Source of the DNA: Pseudoalteromonas sp. OOF1S-7
GTDB taxonomy: Bacteria > Pseudomonadota > Gammaproteobacteria > Enterobacterales > Alteromonadaceae
Direction of reading: 5' to 3'
Assembly: GCF_022347765.1 (NCBI RefSeq)
Contig: NZ_JAKRFZ010000003.1
Span: forward strand, 481,652 to 545,651
Length of the DNA: 64,000 nucleotides
Within the stretch, counting starts at the first letter, position 1; each line of letters opens with the position of its first letter. The position numbers and the translations under genes are program-made. The notes below the pieces were generated by a model. That model was given only the letters and a program-made list of their open reading frames with translations. It had not been told where the DNA came from and made no database searches. Shown piece after piece: positions 1 through 9,045 of this stretch.

Positions 1-241
1 GATCCAAGCTGCTATTGATGAGCAGGCAAAACAGGAAGAAGCCAAAAAAGAAGTCTTGGCACTGATTAAAGAAAAAGGATTGTCTTTAGAAGATTTTGCA
101 GCGGAAAGCGCAACGGATAAGCGTAGCAAAGTGCGTCCAAAATACCGTATTGAAAAAGACGGTGAAGTATTTGAGTGGACAGGCCGTGGTAAAACACCAA
201 AAGCATTTGTTGGTGTTAATTTAGAAGATTACAAAATCTAA
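1..241 (+). CDS. H-NS family nucleoid protein, 3' end (partial)
   Basis: The gene enters from the left edge in the frame starting at base 2, so only its last 79 codons are visible. The tail has a charged, probably coiled-coil stretch (QAKQEEAKKEV) followed by a compact C-terminal DNA-binding domain with the H-NS-type signature: KYRI, then W-T-G-R-G-K-T-P, then a short acidic end. In H-NS proteins the loop around TGRGKTPK inserts into the minor groove of AT-rich DNA and the N-terminal part oligomerises, silencing foreign DNA. The 3' end is real: TAA is followed directly by a stem-loop. Whether it is hns itself or a paralogue cannot be decided without the N-terminus. Confidence 0.88.
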   Translation, partial: IQAAIDEQAKQEEAKKEVLALIKEKGLSLEDFAAESATDKRSKVRPKYRIEKDGEVFEWTGRGKTPKAFVGVNLEDYKI

Positions 242-253
242 TTGTGATCTCGC

Positions 254-299
254 ATAAGCCAGTTGCACTTTTTTGCAGAAGTGGCTGGCTTATCTTATT
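254..299 (+). terminator. Stem-loop terminator after the H-NS family gene
   Basis: ATAAGCCAG at 254-262 pairs with CTGGCTTAT at 285-293, with a further short CAC/GTG pairing inside. A weak T-rich stretch (cttattt) follows. It lies 12 bases after the H-NS stop codon. Confidence 0.55.
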
Positions 300-374
300 T
301 AAGAGTATCCCGGCTGGGCACTTACCCTATAACTTGTCTCCTCCCATCGTTATCAAAATCCTTATTCATTAATA

Positions 375-2126
375 TTGTCAGGTGTTCCTATTTACACGCT
401 AAGGCCTTATCAAGAAGAAGCTGTCGCCAATACCATTGCACACTTTAAAAAATCGAATGACAGTGCCGTAATTGTACTACCAACCGGTGCAGGTAAAAGC
501 CTGGTGATTGCACAGCTGGCCAGGCTGGCTAAACATAAAATTCTTGTGATGACTCACGTCAAAGAGCTGGTTGAGCAAAATGCACATAAGTATCAAAGCT
601 ATGGCTTGACTGCGAGTATTTACTCAGCCGGATTAAACCAAAAGGACCTGACCCATCAAGTGACATTCGCCAGTGTGCAGTCACTGGCTCGCAATATAGA
701 AGCGATAGATACTTTTTATTCGTTACTGATAATTGATGAGTGTCACCGGGTTAGTGGTGAGCAAGATAGTCAATATATGGCTGTGATTGAGCGTTTGCGG
801 CAATTTAATCCGGCGTTAAAAATACTGGGTTTGACTGCAACCCCGTATCGGCTTGGCAGTGGCTGGGTGTATCATCGTCACTACCATGGTTTCGTTCGGG
901 GTAGTGAAGATAGCCCATTTCGTCGCTGTATTTATGAGCTACCGCTGCGTTATATGATTAAGCATGGTTATCTGACGCCGCCGAATAAACTCGACCCGGC
1001 CATAGAGAATTATGATTTTTCTGCACTTACCAGTAATGCGTTTGGGCGCTATAGTGAGGCAGATATGAATCAGCTGTTACAAAATAATACCCGGGCGACC
1101 AAAAGTATTATTAATCATGTGGTTTCGCTCAGCAAAGAGCGCCACGGGGTGATGATTTTTGCGGCAACAGTATTGCATGCCAAAGAAATCATGGGTTATT
1201 TGCCTGCACCGCAGACGGCGCTGGTGATTGGCGATACGGATAACCGGGAGCGCGATGATATTATCGCGGCATTTAAGCGTCGTGAAATAAAATATCTGGT
1301 CAATGTATCGGTATTAACGACAGGGTTTGACGCGCCTCATGTGGACGTGATTGCTATTTTGCGGCCCACAGAATCGGTGAGTTTATACCAGCAAATTGTG
1401 GGCAGAGGCTTACGCCTGAGTGAAGGTAAAAAGGACTGCCTGGTGGTCGATTATGCTGCCAATGAATTTGACTTGTTTCATCCTGAAGTCGGCAGCAAAA
1501 AGCCTGACTCAGACAATGAACCTGTCCAGGTGCTGTGCCCCGGCTGTGGCTTTGGCAATATTTTCTGGGGTAAATACGATGAACAGGGGCGAGTAATTGA
1601 GCACTTCGGCCGACGTTGTCAGGGGCTATTACAGGATGACGAAGGCAATGAGCAGCAGTGCGACTACCGTTTTAAATTCAAAGAATGCGACAACTGTGGC
1701 GCCGAAAATGACATTGCGGCACGCCAGTGCCACAGTTGTGGCGTGATGCTGGCAGATCCCGACGACAAGCTGCGTGCGGCGCTCAATCTGAAAAACGCCA
1801 TGGTGATCCGCTGTAGTGGTCTGAGCGGTGAAGTGGTTAAAGCTCAGTTGCTGAAAATAACCTACTTTGATGAGGACGGGGCAAGCGTGAGCGAGGTGTT
1901 TGATTTTGCAAAACTGGCTAGCCGGCACCATTTTGTTCGTCAGTTTGCCAAGCATTGCCGCAGTGGCGTGAACGTGAAAGCGTGGACAGAGGCTGCGCAA
2001 GTGGATACCACTTTACTGTCGGCGCCCGATTTTGTGATTGCCCGACAACACAAGAAGTATGGCTGGCAGGTAACAGAAAAGATTTTTGATTACCAGGGCA
2101 GTTATCGTACAGCGGATAAAAGCTAA
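375..2126 (+). CDS. radD: DNA repair helicase RadD (YejH)
   Basis: This is a superfamily II helicase of the RadD family, which acts with RecA/SSB in double-strand break repair and recombination-intermediate processing. Walker A (LPTGAGKS) is near residue 35 and the DECH box near residue 121. Helicase C motifs TTGFDAPHVD and QQIVGRGLR follow. A Cys-rich zinc-binding tail has CPGCG and a CxxC-x(n)-CxxC pair near residues 437-457, as in E. coli RadD, and the length (about 580 aa) matches. There is no ATG at the 5' end. TTG at 375 is one choice. ATT at 390 is the better-supported start: AGGTG lies at 380-384 with 5-base spacing, and the protein would then begin (M)YTLRPYQ, matching the E. coli N-terminus (MIFTLRPYQ). 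Confidence 0.93.
   Translation: MSGVPIYTLRPYQEEAVANTIAHFKKSNDSAVIVLPTGAGKSLVIAQLARLAKHKILVMTHVKELVEQNAHKYQSYGLTASIYSAGLNQKDLTHQVTFASVQSLARNIEAIDTFYSLLIIDECHRVSGEQDSQYMAVIERLRQFNPALKILGLTATPYRLGSGWVYHRHYHGFVRGSEDSPFRRCIYELPLRYMIKHGYLTPPNKLDPAIENYDFSALTSNAFGRYSEADMNQLLQNNTRATKSIINHVVSLSKERHGVMIFAATVLHAKEIMGYLPAPQTALVIGDTDNRERDDIIAAFKRREIKYLVNVSVLTTGFDAPHVDVIAILRPTESVSLYQQIVGRGLRLSEGKKDCLVVDYAANEFDLFHPEVGSKKPDSDNEPVQVLCPGCGFGNIFWGKYDEQGRVIEHFGRRCQGLLQDDEGNEQQCDYRFKFKECDNCGAENDIAARQCHSCGVMLADPDDKLRAALNLKNAMVIRCSGLSGEVVKAQLLKITYFDEDGASVSEVFDFAKLASRHHFVRQFAKHCRSGVNVKAWTEAAQVDTTLLSAPDFVIARQHKKYGWQVTEKIFDYQGSYRTADKS
380..392 (+). promoter_or_regulatory. Shine-Dalgarno and possible AUU start of radD
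   Basis: AGGTG at 380-384 is complementary to the 16S 3' end and sits five bases before ATT (390-392), which is in frame with the radD coding sequence. No ATG or GTG in that frame fits. The in-frame TTG at 375 has no purine-rich sequence before it. Confidence 0.45.
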
Positions 2127-2127
2127 T

Positions 2128-2148
2128 GCAGAGCACTTTGGGCTCTGC
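2128..2148. terminator. Hairpin between convergent radD and RraB-like gene
   Basis: GCAGAGC (2128-2134) pairs with GCTCTGC (2142-2148) across a 7-base loop, one base after the radD stop. There is no clear T run on either side, so terminator activity is uncertain. Confidence 0.4.
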
Positions 2149-2166
2149 ATCCCTCAGCTCCGAGTG

Positions 2167-2493
2167 TTATTCGGCGAGTATTCCCCACCCGTCACCATAG
2201 CCTTCGTGGCTGTTGGCGATAGATTCCAGATATTGCTCGGTCTGGCTTAAGAGCTGGTGATCCGGCACCATAGTGACAGAAGTAACGACTTCCCATACAC
2301 CGGTATCCGGGCAGGTATCCAGTTTGGTTTTGGGTGCCAGCTCATCAGCGGCAATGGCACGCATAAAACGCTCTGCGTCGGCCTTTTGTTCGAACAAAAT
2401 AAAAAAATCGATGCTGTGCATCTGAGTGAGATCGACACCGGCGGCGGCTATTTCAGACAGAAGCTGGCCGTTGTCATCATCAGGGAATTGCAT
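2167..2493 (-). CDS. RraB-like (ribonuclease E inhibitor RraB family) protein
   Basis: A small acidic protein of 108 aa. The C-terminal pattern, a helix with QTEQYLESIA followed by YGDGWG, is typical of the RraB/DUF1260 family, whose E. coli member binds RNase E and alters its activity. I chose the ATG at 2493 (MQFPDDDNG). The frame stays open to 2619, but that extension is basic and hydrophobic, unlike the family. A GAGT stretch lies about eight bases before the chosen start. The gene is convergent with radD and divergent from tamA. Family membership is recognised from motif and size only. RNase E inhibition is an inference, because many RraB-fold proteins are paralogues without tested function. 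Confidence 0.65.
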   Translation of the reverse strand: MQFPDDDNGQLLSEIAAAGVDLTQMHSIDFFILFEQKADAERFMRAIAADELAPKTKLDTCPDTGVWEVVTSVTMVPDHQLLSQTEQYLESIANSHEGYGDGWGILAE

Positions 2494-2675
2494 AATCGTA
2501 CTCAAGTTAATATAGCTGGGGATATTGTCCGCTATCCAACACAAAATAAAAAGCACTGAGGGCAAAAATTTACGCCTAAGCGCATAAAAATAACGCACTG
2601 CCAAAGTGCTTCTCGCCATGTCAGTGTTATCTTGCTGTGGTATGATAATGCCAATGTGAATTATAGGGTTATTTA

Positions 2676-4412
2676 GTGCGTTTATCTGCGTTTAGTGCCA
2701 TCCTCGTTGCGCTGCTTTTTTCATTTCAGTCCTGGGCCAGTCCCCCATCTGGTATCACAGAGTTTACCATCCACAGTGCGTCAGGCAGCACTGAATTAAC
2801 GGATGAAGCTCGTGACAATGTGATGCGGTTGTTAGCTTCATATGTAGGCAAGCCATTCACGCCGCGCAGGAAAAAGCTCATAGATAAAGACGTGACCAAG
2901 GCGTTGCAGGCACTGGGATACTATCAACATACGCTCTCTCTGGCTTTTGACTCTCAGACACGTCGCGTTACTTTAGAGCTGGACCCGGGTGATGCCTGGC
3001 GCTGGGATCAGGTCGAAATCTCCCTACAGGGCATTGACGATGGGGCACTGCGTACCCGTTTGCTGAGCGGGGCTATCCAGGTTGGTGAACAAGTCAGGCA
3101 TGACCGCTATGAAGCCACCAAAGCGCAGATCGAAAGCTTGTTGCTGGAGCTGGGTTACTTTGATTTTCAGTGGCTAAAAAAACAGCTTAGTGTGGACAAA
3201 GCACAGCAACAGGTTTCTGCGACCTTAGTGTTGTCGGCAGGCCAGCGTTATCGCTTTGGCGCGTTACGATTGTCAACGCAGTCTAAAGCGATTGCGTTTG
3301 CACAAGCGCTGAGCCCATTTCAGCCGGGGGAGTTATATGCTGCAGATAAGTTGTCGCAATACAATCTGACGCTCAATGAAACGCCGTATTTTCAGAGTGT
3401 GCGCGTTTACCCGTTACTCAAAGCCAGACAAAACGGCGAGGTGCCTATTCGTGTTGAGCTGGTCGATAAGCCAGCCAACAGCTATGAAGTGGGTGGAGGA
3501 TACAGCACGGATTTAGGGGCAAAAGCGCGCTTTAAATGGAGCAAACCCTGGATCACCCAGGGCGGACATTCGATGACTTCAGATCTCAATGTGTCGCAGC
3601 GTCAGCAGGATATCAGTGCGGCTTACACCATTCCGGTGAACGACCCAAACAGCGATGTGTTTCGCATCTTAGGGGGGTATCAGTTACAGGACGACCTCAC
3701 TGAAGGGGTCGATACTAAGACCTGGAACATTCAGGTTCAGCGTCAATGGCTGACGTCCGGCAACTGGGTTCGCACTGCGTTTTTAAAGCGAGAGCATGAA
3801 ACCAGTGAGCAGGGAGGTGAAACACTCAAGACCGAAATGCTCATTCCGGGGATCAGTTATGCGAAAAAACAAAGTCAGGGTGGCATGCTGCCATACTGGG
3901 GCAATGAGCGACTGATCTCGATTGAGCTGGCCAGCGATTCACTCATATCTTCCACGTCTTTACTCAAGGTGCGATGGAAAAATGCCTGGCTGCGAAATCT
4001 GGCGCAGCGACACTTTTTTCTGACGCGCCTGGAAGCCGGTGCCATTGTTACGGATGATATCTCGGCCGTGCCATTTAATATGCGCTTTTTCGCCGGTGGC
4101 GATCAGAGTGTACGCGGCTTTGCCTATCAGTCTGTGGCACCGCGTGATGAAGAGGGAAACCTGCTTGGGGGTAAATATCTTGCGACTGCCAGCAGCGAGT
4201 ATAATTATCAGTTTTTACCCAACTGGCGTGTTGCCCTGTTTGTGGATACCGGTACGGCAACGGATGATTTTAAAGACAAGTGGGCCGTGGGGGCGGGGTT
4301 TGGATTGCGTTATCTGACGCCGGTCGGGCCTATCCGGCTTGATCATGCCTGGGGGCTGAGTAAAGACAGTAAAAGCACGCGTTTAAGTATTGTGATTGGA
4401 CCGGAGATGTAA
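2676..4412 (+). CDS. tamA: Translocation and assembly module outer-membrane protein TamA
   Basis: Omp85-superfamily protein of 578 aa, the expected length for TamA. It starts with GTG at 2676 and AGGG lies about 8-10 bases upstream. A signal peptide ends near residue 21 (SWA-SP). POTRA domains occupy roughly residues 28-265 and a 16-strand barrel the rest. The conserved barrel motif GGDQSVRGF is near residues 474-482, and the last strand ends with RLSIVIGPEM. TamA pairs with TamB to assist insertion of certain outer-membrane proteins. tamB follows with a one-base stop/start overlap (TAATG), so the two are translationally coupled. Confidence 0.95.
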   Translation: MRLSAFSAILVALLFSFQSWASPPSGITEFTIHSASGSTELTDEARDNVMRLLASYVGKPFTPRRKKLIDKDVTKALQALGYYQHTLSLAFDSQTRRVTLELDPGDAWRWDQVEISLQGIDDGALRTRLLSGAIQVGEQVRHDRYEATKAQIESLLLELGYFDFQWLKKQLSVDKAQQQVSATLVLSAGQRYRFGALRLSTQSKAIAFAQALSPFQPGELYAADKLSQYNLTLNETPYFQSVRVYPLLKARQNGEVPIRVELVDKPANSYEVGGGYSTDLGAKARFKWSKPWITQGGHSMTSDLNVSQRQQDISAAYTIPVNDPNSDVFRILGGYQLQDDLTEGVDTKTWNIQVQRQWLTSGNWVRTAFLKREHETSEQGGETLKTEMLIPGISYAKKQSQGGMLPYWGNERLISIELASDSLISSTSLLKVRWKNAWLRNLAQRHFFLTRLEAGAIVTDDISAVPFNMRFFAGGDQSVRGFAYQSVAPRDEEGNLLGGKYLATASSEYNYQFLPNWRVALFVDTGTATDDFKDKWAVGAGFGLRYLTPVGPIRLDHAWGLSKDSKSTRLSIVIGPEM

Positions 4413-7400
4413 TGGGATTGAAAATCTGGCTGCGCCGAATTAGCTATGCTGTTGCAGGCGTGTTTGTAACCGTCTTTTGTCTACTGTTTACCTTACCCGG
4501 TCACCAGCTTATTGTGTGGGTGGCCAATCACAGTGTGCCGGGGTTGCAGGTCAGCTCGCCTCAGGCGCGTCTGTTATCCAATGCGGTACTGGATATTCGT
4601 TTTGAGCACGAGCAGCTGAACTTTCGTGCGCGCCGGATGAGCCTGTCACTGGATTGGTTTAGCTGCGCTACCCTGTGCCTGTCTGGCAGTGCCGATAAAA
4701 TAACGCTGCATCTGGCAGAGCAGGGCCGTGAGCCACCTGTGCCAGCGCAACCAGAGCCTGTTGCTGAGACAACCCCTTTGTCAGTGCCCTTTTCCATTGC
4801 AATCAAACAGCTACGCCTGGGTGGGGCAGACATTAAGGTCGCCGGACACCAGATCAACCTGACTAAGCTGGCGCTGGCAGCCAGTGCCGATGAGCAGGGC
4901 ATTCAGGTTAGCAAGCTTGCGCTGCGCAGCGTGCAGATCCGACAAACTGAAGCGCCGGCACCTGCTGAGCCTTTTGAAGTGCCAACAGAAATTCCGGCAT
5001 TGGCGCTGCCCGCCATACAGCTCCCCATGGCCATTAACCTGGAACAACTCATCGTGACAGAGCTGGGTTATCATCCCTATGAGGGAGACAGTCAGACGTT
5101 GAAGCAGCTTCAGCTCAGTGCAGATGCCAGACAGTCCAGGTTGTCGGTACGTTATTTGTCACTGGCTTATCTCGCCCATCAGCTGGCGCTCACAGCGCAG
5201 GCAGACTTGAGCAGCTGGACAGTGTCAGGGGCACTGGATTATCAGCACCCCGATTACCAGAGCAACCTTACATTCAGCGGCGATCTCAGGCAACTTGAGC
5301 TGGCGGCCACAGTTGCCGGTAATGCACAGGGTAAAGTTGCTTTAAGTGTGAGTCCGGTGCAGCCAAACTGGCCATTCTCTCTGGATGTGCGCGCTGAACA
5401 GTTCGCGCTTGGCACAGAGCACAGGTTACAACAATTAACGCTCAGTGCAGCAGGCACGGCGGATGACTATCAGCTTACTGCGAATGCCGATGTGGCGCTG
5501 AGCGAGCAGCTGGCGCTGGCAGATAATCAGCTCACAGTGCAGCTGGCTGCCAGCGGTGGTCTTAGCGCATTGACGCTGCAAAAAGCCGCACTGGGCCTGG
5601 GGGAAGCGCACACCCAACTGAGCGCTCAGGTAAGTTGGCAAGACGGGATCCGCAGCCAGCTTCAGGGCAAGCTGCATGCATTGCCCTTAGGTGCCTGGCT
5701 GGCGCTCGATGAAACTCAGCTGTCGGGCGCTTATCAACTTGAATTTGAGCAGCATGGTGACCAGTGGCAGGCACAGGTTAACGAGCTGACCCTTAGCGGA
5801 CAGCTGGCTGCTTTGCCACTGCAGCTGATTGCACAGGGCAAAGTGAACAGCGACTTACATGGCGAGCTCCAGGCTGTCCGGCTCAGCTATGGACAGAGTC
5901 AGATCATGGTGTCTGGCACCGCCGATCAGCAACTGGACTTGCAAGGCGAGCTGCAACTAGCGCACCAGCACAATGCACTGATGCCGGCGGATATTCAGTT
6001 ATCCGGGCAGTTCAGTGCAAGCGGGCCGGTTGATAGTCCAAAACTGACGCTTAACAGCCAGCTTGGCAAACTGGGTTATCAGGATACCTCAATCGACAGC
6101 GGCACACTGGAACTGAGTCTGGATATGGCTCGAAACTGGCTGACCGATCTTTCCTTGTCTTTGTCTGCGGTGACCGTGGGTGAATTGAGCGCAACGGACC
6201 TTAGCGTCACAGCACAGGGCGATCAAAGCCAGCATCAGCTAAATGTGCAGGCCGACAATACCGATGGCAGCGTCGAGCTGACCCTGAGCGGTCAGTATGC
6301 TCAGCAAGCCTGGGCAGGCCGGATTGATGCTGGACGCTTGAACCTGAAAAACAGTGAGCTGGCGCTGGTGTCTCCGGCGGCGGTTATCGTCAAAGCTGGG
6401 CAGGTACAAGTGGCTCGCCAGTGCTGGACGCTGTCACCCGGGCAGATCTGTTTTGCGGCGCAGCATGGCACTCAGGGCCAGGCCAGCGTTGAGGTGCAAG
6501 AATTGGATCTGACGCATTTTAATCCACTACTTAGCGATCTGGCGAACCTGCAAGGTCAGTTATCTGCTAATGCCAGCGCAGCCTGGTCGCAGGGCCAGTT
6601 ACAGGCGCTGGATGGCAAGCTGGCAATGTCGGATGCTCAGGTTACCCTGTATGGTGCCGCGGCAGAGCAGCTCAGCGACAACGAGGATAACATTGCCCCG
6701 ACGTTACCGCTTGAAATTGAAAACTTTTCACTGGCACTGAATAGTGATGCGCAGCAGGCCAAAGCGGACTGGCAGCTGGCGCTCAGGAAACTAGGGCACT
6801 TTAATGGTGAGCTGGTCATGCCACTACAGGCCGAGCCTCAGACTATGCGCGGTTTTGTGAACATAGCCGGCATCGAGCTTGGTAAATTCCGCCCGCTGTT
6901 ACGGCGCTTGTTATGGCCAGATCTGGAACTGGGCGGCACCATTGCCGGTCAGGTTAACATTGACGGTGCTTTGGCTCAGCCGCAGCTCAGTGGTCAGCTC
7001 AGCGCCACAGATATTCAGCTTAAGGCCAGTGAAATTCCCGTCGCCATCAGCGACCTGGACCTGGACGTGCAATTGCAAGGCCAGCGGGCTCAGCTAACTG
7101 GTCAGCTGAATACTACACCGCGAGGGCAGGTTGCACTCAGTGGTGAGCTTGACTGGCAGTCATCTATGGTTGCAGCGCTCAAACTCAATGGTGAGCGGCT
7201 GACACTGATGCCGCAGCCCGGCGTGGTACTGGATATCTCTCCGGATCTGTCACTGCGTTATAACGGCCAGTATGGTGAAGTAACCGGTGCGGTGACTGTC
7301 CCTTATGGGCGGATTGAAATTGCAGAATTACCGCAAGGGGTGATCGCCGTCAGTGACGATCAGGTGATAGTCGATGGCGCCAGCGCCGCTCAGCCAAATC

Positions 7401-8128
7401 AGATGATGGACTATCGCCTCGACCTGGATGTGCGTTTGCTGGATGATGTCAGGGTCAAGGCGATGGGACTGGATGCTTATCTGACAGGTGAGCTGTCTTT
7501 GGAAAAGCAGCTTGCGTCGGCCCTGTTGGCCAGTGGCGAGATCAATCTCAGAGAGGGTCAGTATAAAGCCTTTGGCCAGGACCTGAGTATCGAGACGGGT
7601 CAGCTGGGCTTTAATGGTCCGCTTGACAAGCCTTACATCAATGTACGGGCTATCCGTAACCCGGATACCACGGCGGATGGGGTGATTGCGGGTGTCGAAG
7701 TGAAGGGCAGTATTCGCAGCCCTGAGCTGGTGATTTATTCGCAGCCTGCGATGGATCAGGCCCAAGCACTGGCTTACCTGCTCAATGGTCAGCCACTGGG
7801 CGAGGGCGAAAGTAACAACAATACCATGCTGGCCCAGTTTCTGTTGTCGCAGAGTATAGACCGCAGTAAGGGTTACCTTGCCAAAGCGGGCGAAACGATA
7901 GGGTTCCAGGATGTGAATCTGGCGGCCAAGGGGAGCGGAGATGATACTCAGGTCGAAGTGTCGGGTTATCTCACACCCAGTGTTCAGGTCAGTTATCGGG
8001 TTGGAGTGTTTGCGTCGCTCAGTGAGGTCGCGGTGCGCTATCGGATATTTTCAAAGTTTTATATTGAAGCCACCAGCGGTTTGTATAAAAGTATTGATCT
8101 GCTTTATAAGTTTGATTGGGACGAATAA
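4412..8128 (+). CDS. tamB: Translocation and assembly module inner-membrane protein TamB
   Basis: A 1238-aa AsmA-like protein. One N-terminal transmembrane helix (about residues 10-30) anchors it in the inner membrane. A very long periplasmic stretch of beta repeats rich in Q, L, S and A forms the lipid-carrying groove known in this superfamily. The conserved TamB/DUF490 domain lies at the C-terminus (about residues 900-1238), where it contacts TamA. ATG at 4412 shares its A with the tamA stop. The next gene starts on its own stop codon (TAATG at 8126-8130), so tamA, tamB and the binding-protein gene appear to be one operon. Confidence 0.94.
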   Translation: MGLKIWLRRISYAVAGVFVTVFCLLFTLPGHQLIVWVANHSVPGLQVSSPQARLLSNAVLDIRFEHEQLNFRARRMSLSLDWFSCATLCLSGSADKITLHLAEQGREPPVPAQPEPVAETTPLSVPFSIAIKQLRLGGADIKVAGHQINLTKLALAASADEQGIQVSKLALRSVQIRQTEAPAPAEPFEVPTEIPALALPAIQLPMAINLEQLIVTELGYHPYEGDSQTLKQLQLSADARQSRLSVRYLSLAYLAHQLALTAQADLSSWTVSGALDYQHPDYQSNLTFSGDLRQLELAATVAGNAQGKVALSVSPVQPNWPFSLDVRAEQFALGTEHRLQQLTLSAAGTADDYQLTANADVALSEQLALADNQLTVQLAASGGLSALTLQKAALGLGEAHTQLSAQVSWQDGIRSQLQGKLHALPLGAWLALDETQLSGAYQLEFEQHGDQWQAQVNELTLSGQLAALPLQLIAQGKVNSDLHGELQAVRLSYGQSQIMVSGTADQQLDLQGELQLAHQHNALMPADIQLSGQFSASGPVDSPKLTLNSQLGKLGYQDTSIDSGTLELSLDMARNWLTDLSLSLSAVTVGELSATDLSVTAQGDQSQHQLNVQADNTDGSVELTLSGQYAQQAWAGRIDAGRLNLKNSELALVSPAAVIVKAGQVQVARQCWTLSPGQICFAAQHGTQGQASVEVQELDLTHFNPLLSDLANLQGQLSANASAAWSQGQLQALDGKLAMSDAQVTLYGAAAEQLSDNEDNIAPTLPLEIENFSLALNSDAQQAKADWQLALRKLGHFNGELVMPLQAEPQTMRGFVNIAGIELGKFRPLLRRLLWPDLELGGTIAGQVNIDGALAQPQLSGQLSATDIQLKASEIPVAISDLDLDVQLQGQRAQLTGQLNTTPRGQVALSGELDWQSSMVAALKLNGERLTLMPQPGVVLDISPDLSLRYNGQYGEVTGAVTVPYGRIEIAELPQGVIAVSDDQVIVDGASAAQPNQMMDYRLDLDVRLLDDVRVKAMGLDAYLTGELSLEKQLASALLASGEINLREGQYKAFGQDLSIETGQLGFNGPLDKPYINVRAIRNPDTTADGVIAGVEVKGSIRSPELVIYSQPAMDQAQALAYLLNGQPLGEGESNNNTMLAQFLLSQSIDRSKGYLAKAGETIGFQDVNLAAKGSGDDTQVEVSGYLTPSVQVSYRVGVFASLSEVAVRYRIFSKFYIEATSGLYKSIDLLYKFDWDE

Positions 8129-9045
8129 TGCGCCGCTTTTTGTTGCTACTGATGCTGTGTGCCTCGGGCGCTGTGGCAGCGGCTGAACCTCAGCCACTGG
8201 AGATCCGGGTGACTGCTGGTGCCGACCCCTATGTGACACAGCTGCTTGAACTAGCACTGTCTTACCAACCCAGACCCGTGATATTAAAACCGGTTGCCGG
8301 GATCCCAACGCAAAGTCGGGCAGTGCGATTGCTTGGTAAGCCGTCGGGCATTGATGTATTTTGGTCGGTCACCAGTCGGGCGCGTGAACAGCAGGCGCTG
8401 GCCGTGCGTATTCCGCTGGTAAAAGGCCTGCTGGGGTATCGCGTGTTATTTATTGCAGCCAGCCGGGCCGCCGATTTTGTCGATATTAAACACTGGGGGC
8501 AGTTACAGCCTGTGTTGTTTGGGCTGCGCCACGACTGGCCAGACAGAGTGGTGTTTGAGCTTAACGGGTTACAGGTGGTGGCATTTCACGACACCGCAAA
8601 GGCGATGAGTATGCTCAGCAGCAAGCGCCTGGATGTGGTGCCGCTGGATATACTCGCCGCGGGCGATTTCTCTTCGCGCAGCGATATTATGGTGCAACCT
8701 CAGCTGCTGATCCATTACCCGTCAGCCGTCTATCTGTTTGTAGATAAAGCCAATACATTACTCCACGCATTATTGCAACAGGGCCTTGAACAGGCAATTG
8801 CAGATGGTTGCTTCGAGTGGCTGTTTCGCCGTCACTTTGCGAGGCAGCTTGAACAGCTGGATCTGGCAGGGCGCACACGACTGAATTTATCGAATCCGAC
8901 TTTGTCTGCCGAGACACCTTTGTCACGGAGCGAACTGTGGTATCAACCAGGAAAATACAATGACAATAATAACACGCAAACCAACAAGACTGAGCATGGC
9001 AGCCCTGTTGCTCCTCACCCTCACTGCCTGCCAGTCAAGCCCTGA
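8128..9045 (+). CDS. Periplasmic solute-binding-like protein
   Basis: 305 aa with a signal peptide (residues 1 to about 20, MRRFLLLLMLCASGAVAAAE). The layout is that of a type II periplasmic binding fold: an N-terminal IRVTAGADPYV strand, a central lobe with VLFIAAS, and a late Asp/Pro hinge (DVVPLDIL). No specific ligand is recognisable and no permease or ATPase is adjacent, so it may be a stand-alone sensor or binding protein. The start at 8128 overlaps the tamB stop by one base. The last 86 bases overlap the next gene in another frame, and the final residues ([17 protein letters not shown]) look like shadow coding, so the ancestral stop may have been lost. Confidence 0.7.
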   Translation: MRRFLLLLMLCASGAVAAAEPQPLEIRVTAGADPYVTQLLELALSYQPRPVILKPVAGIPTQSRAVRLLGKPSGIDVFWSVTSRAREQQALAVRIPLVKGLLGYRVLFIAASRAADFVDIKHWGQLQPVLFGLRHDWPDRVVFELNGLQVVAFHDTAKAMSMLSSKRLDVVPLDILAAGDFSSRSDIMVQPQLLIHYPSAVYLFVDKANTLLHALLQQGLEQAIADGCFEWLFRRHFARQLEQLDLAGRTRLNLSNPTLSAETPLSRSELWYQPGKYNDNNNTQTNKTEHGSPVAPHPHCLPVKP

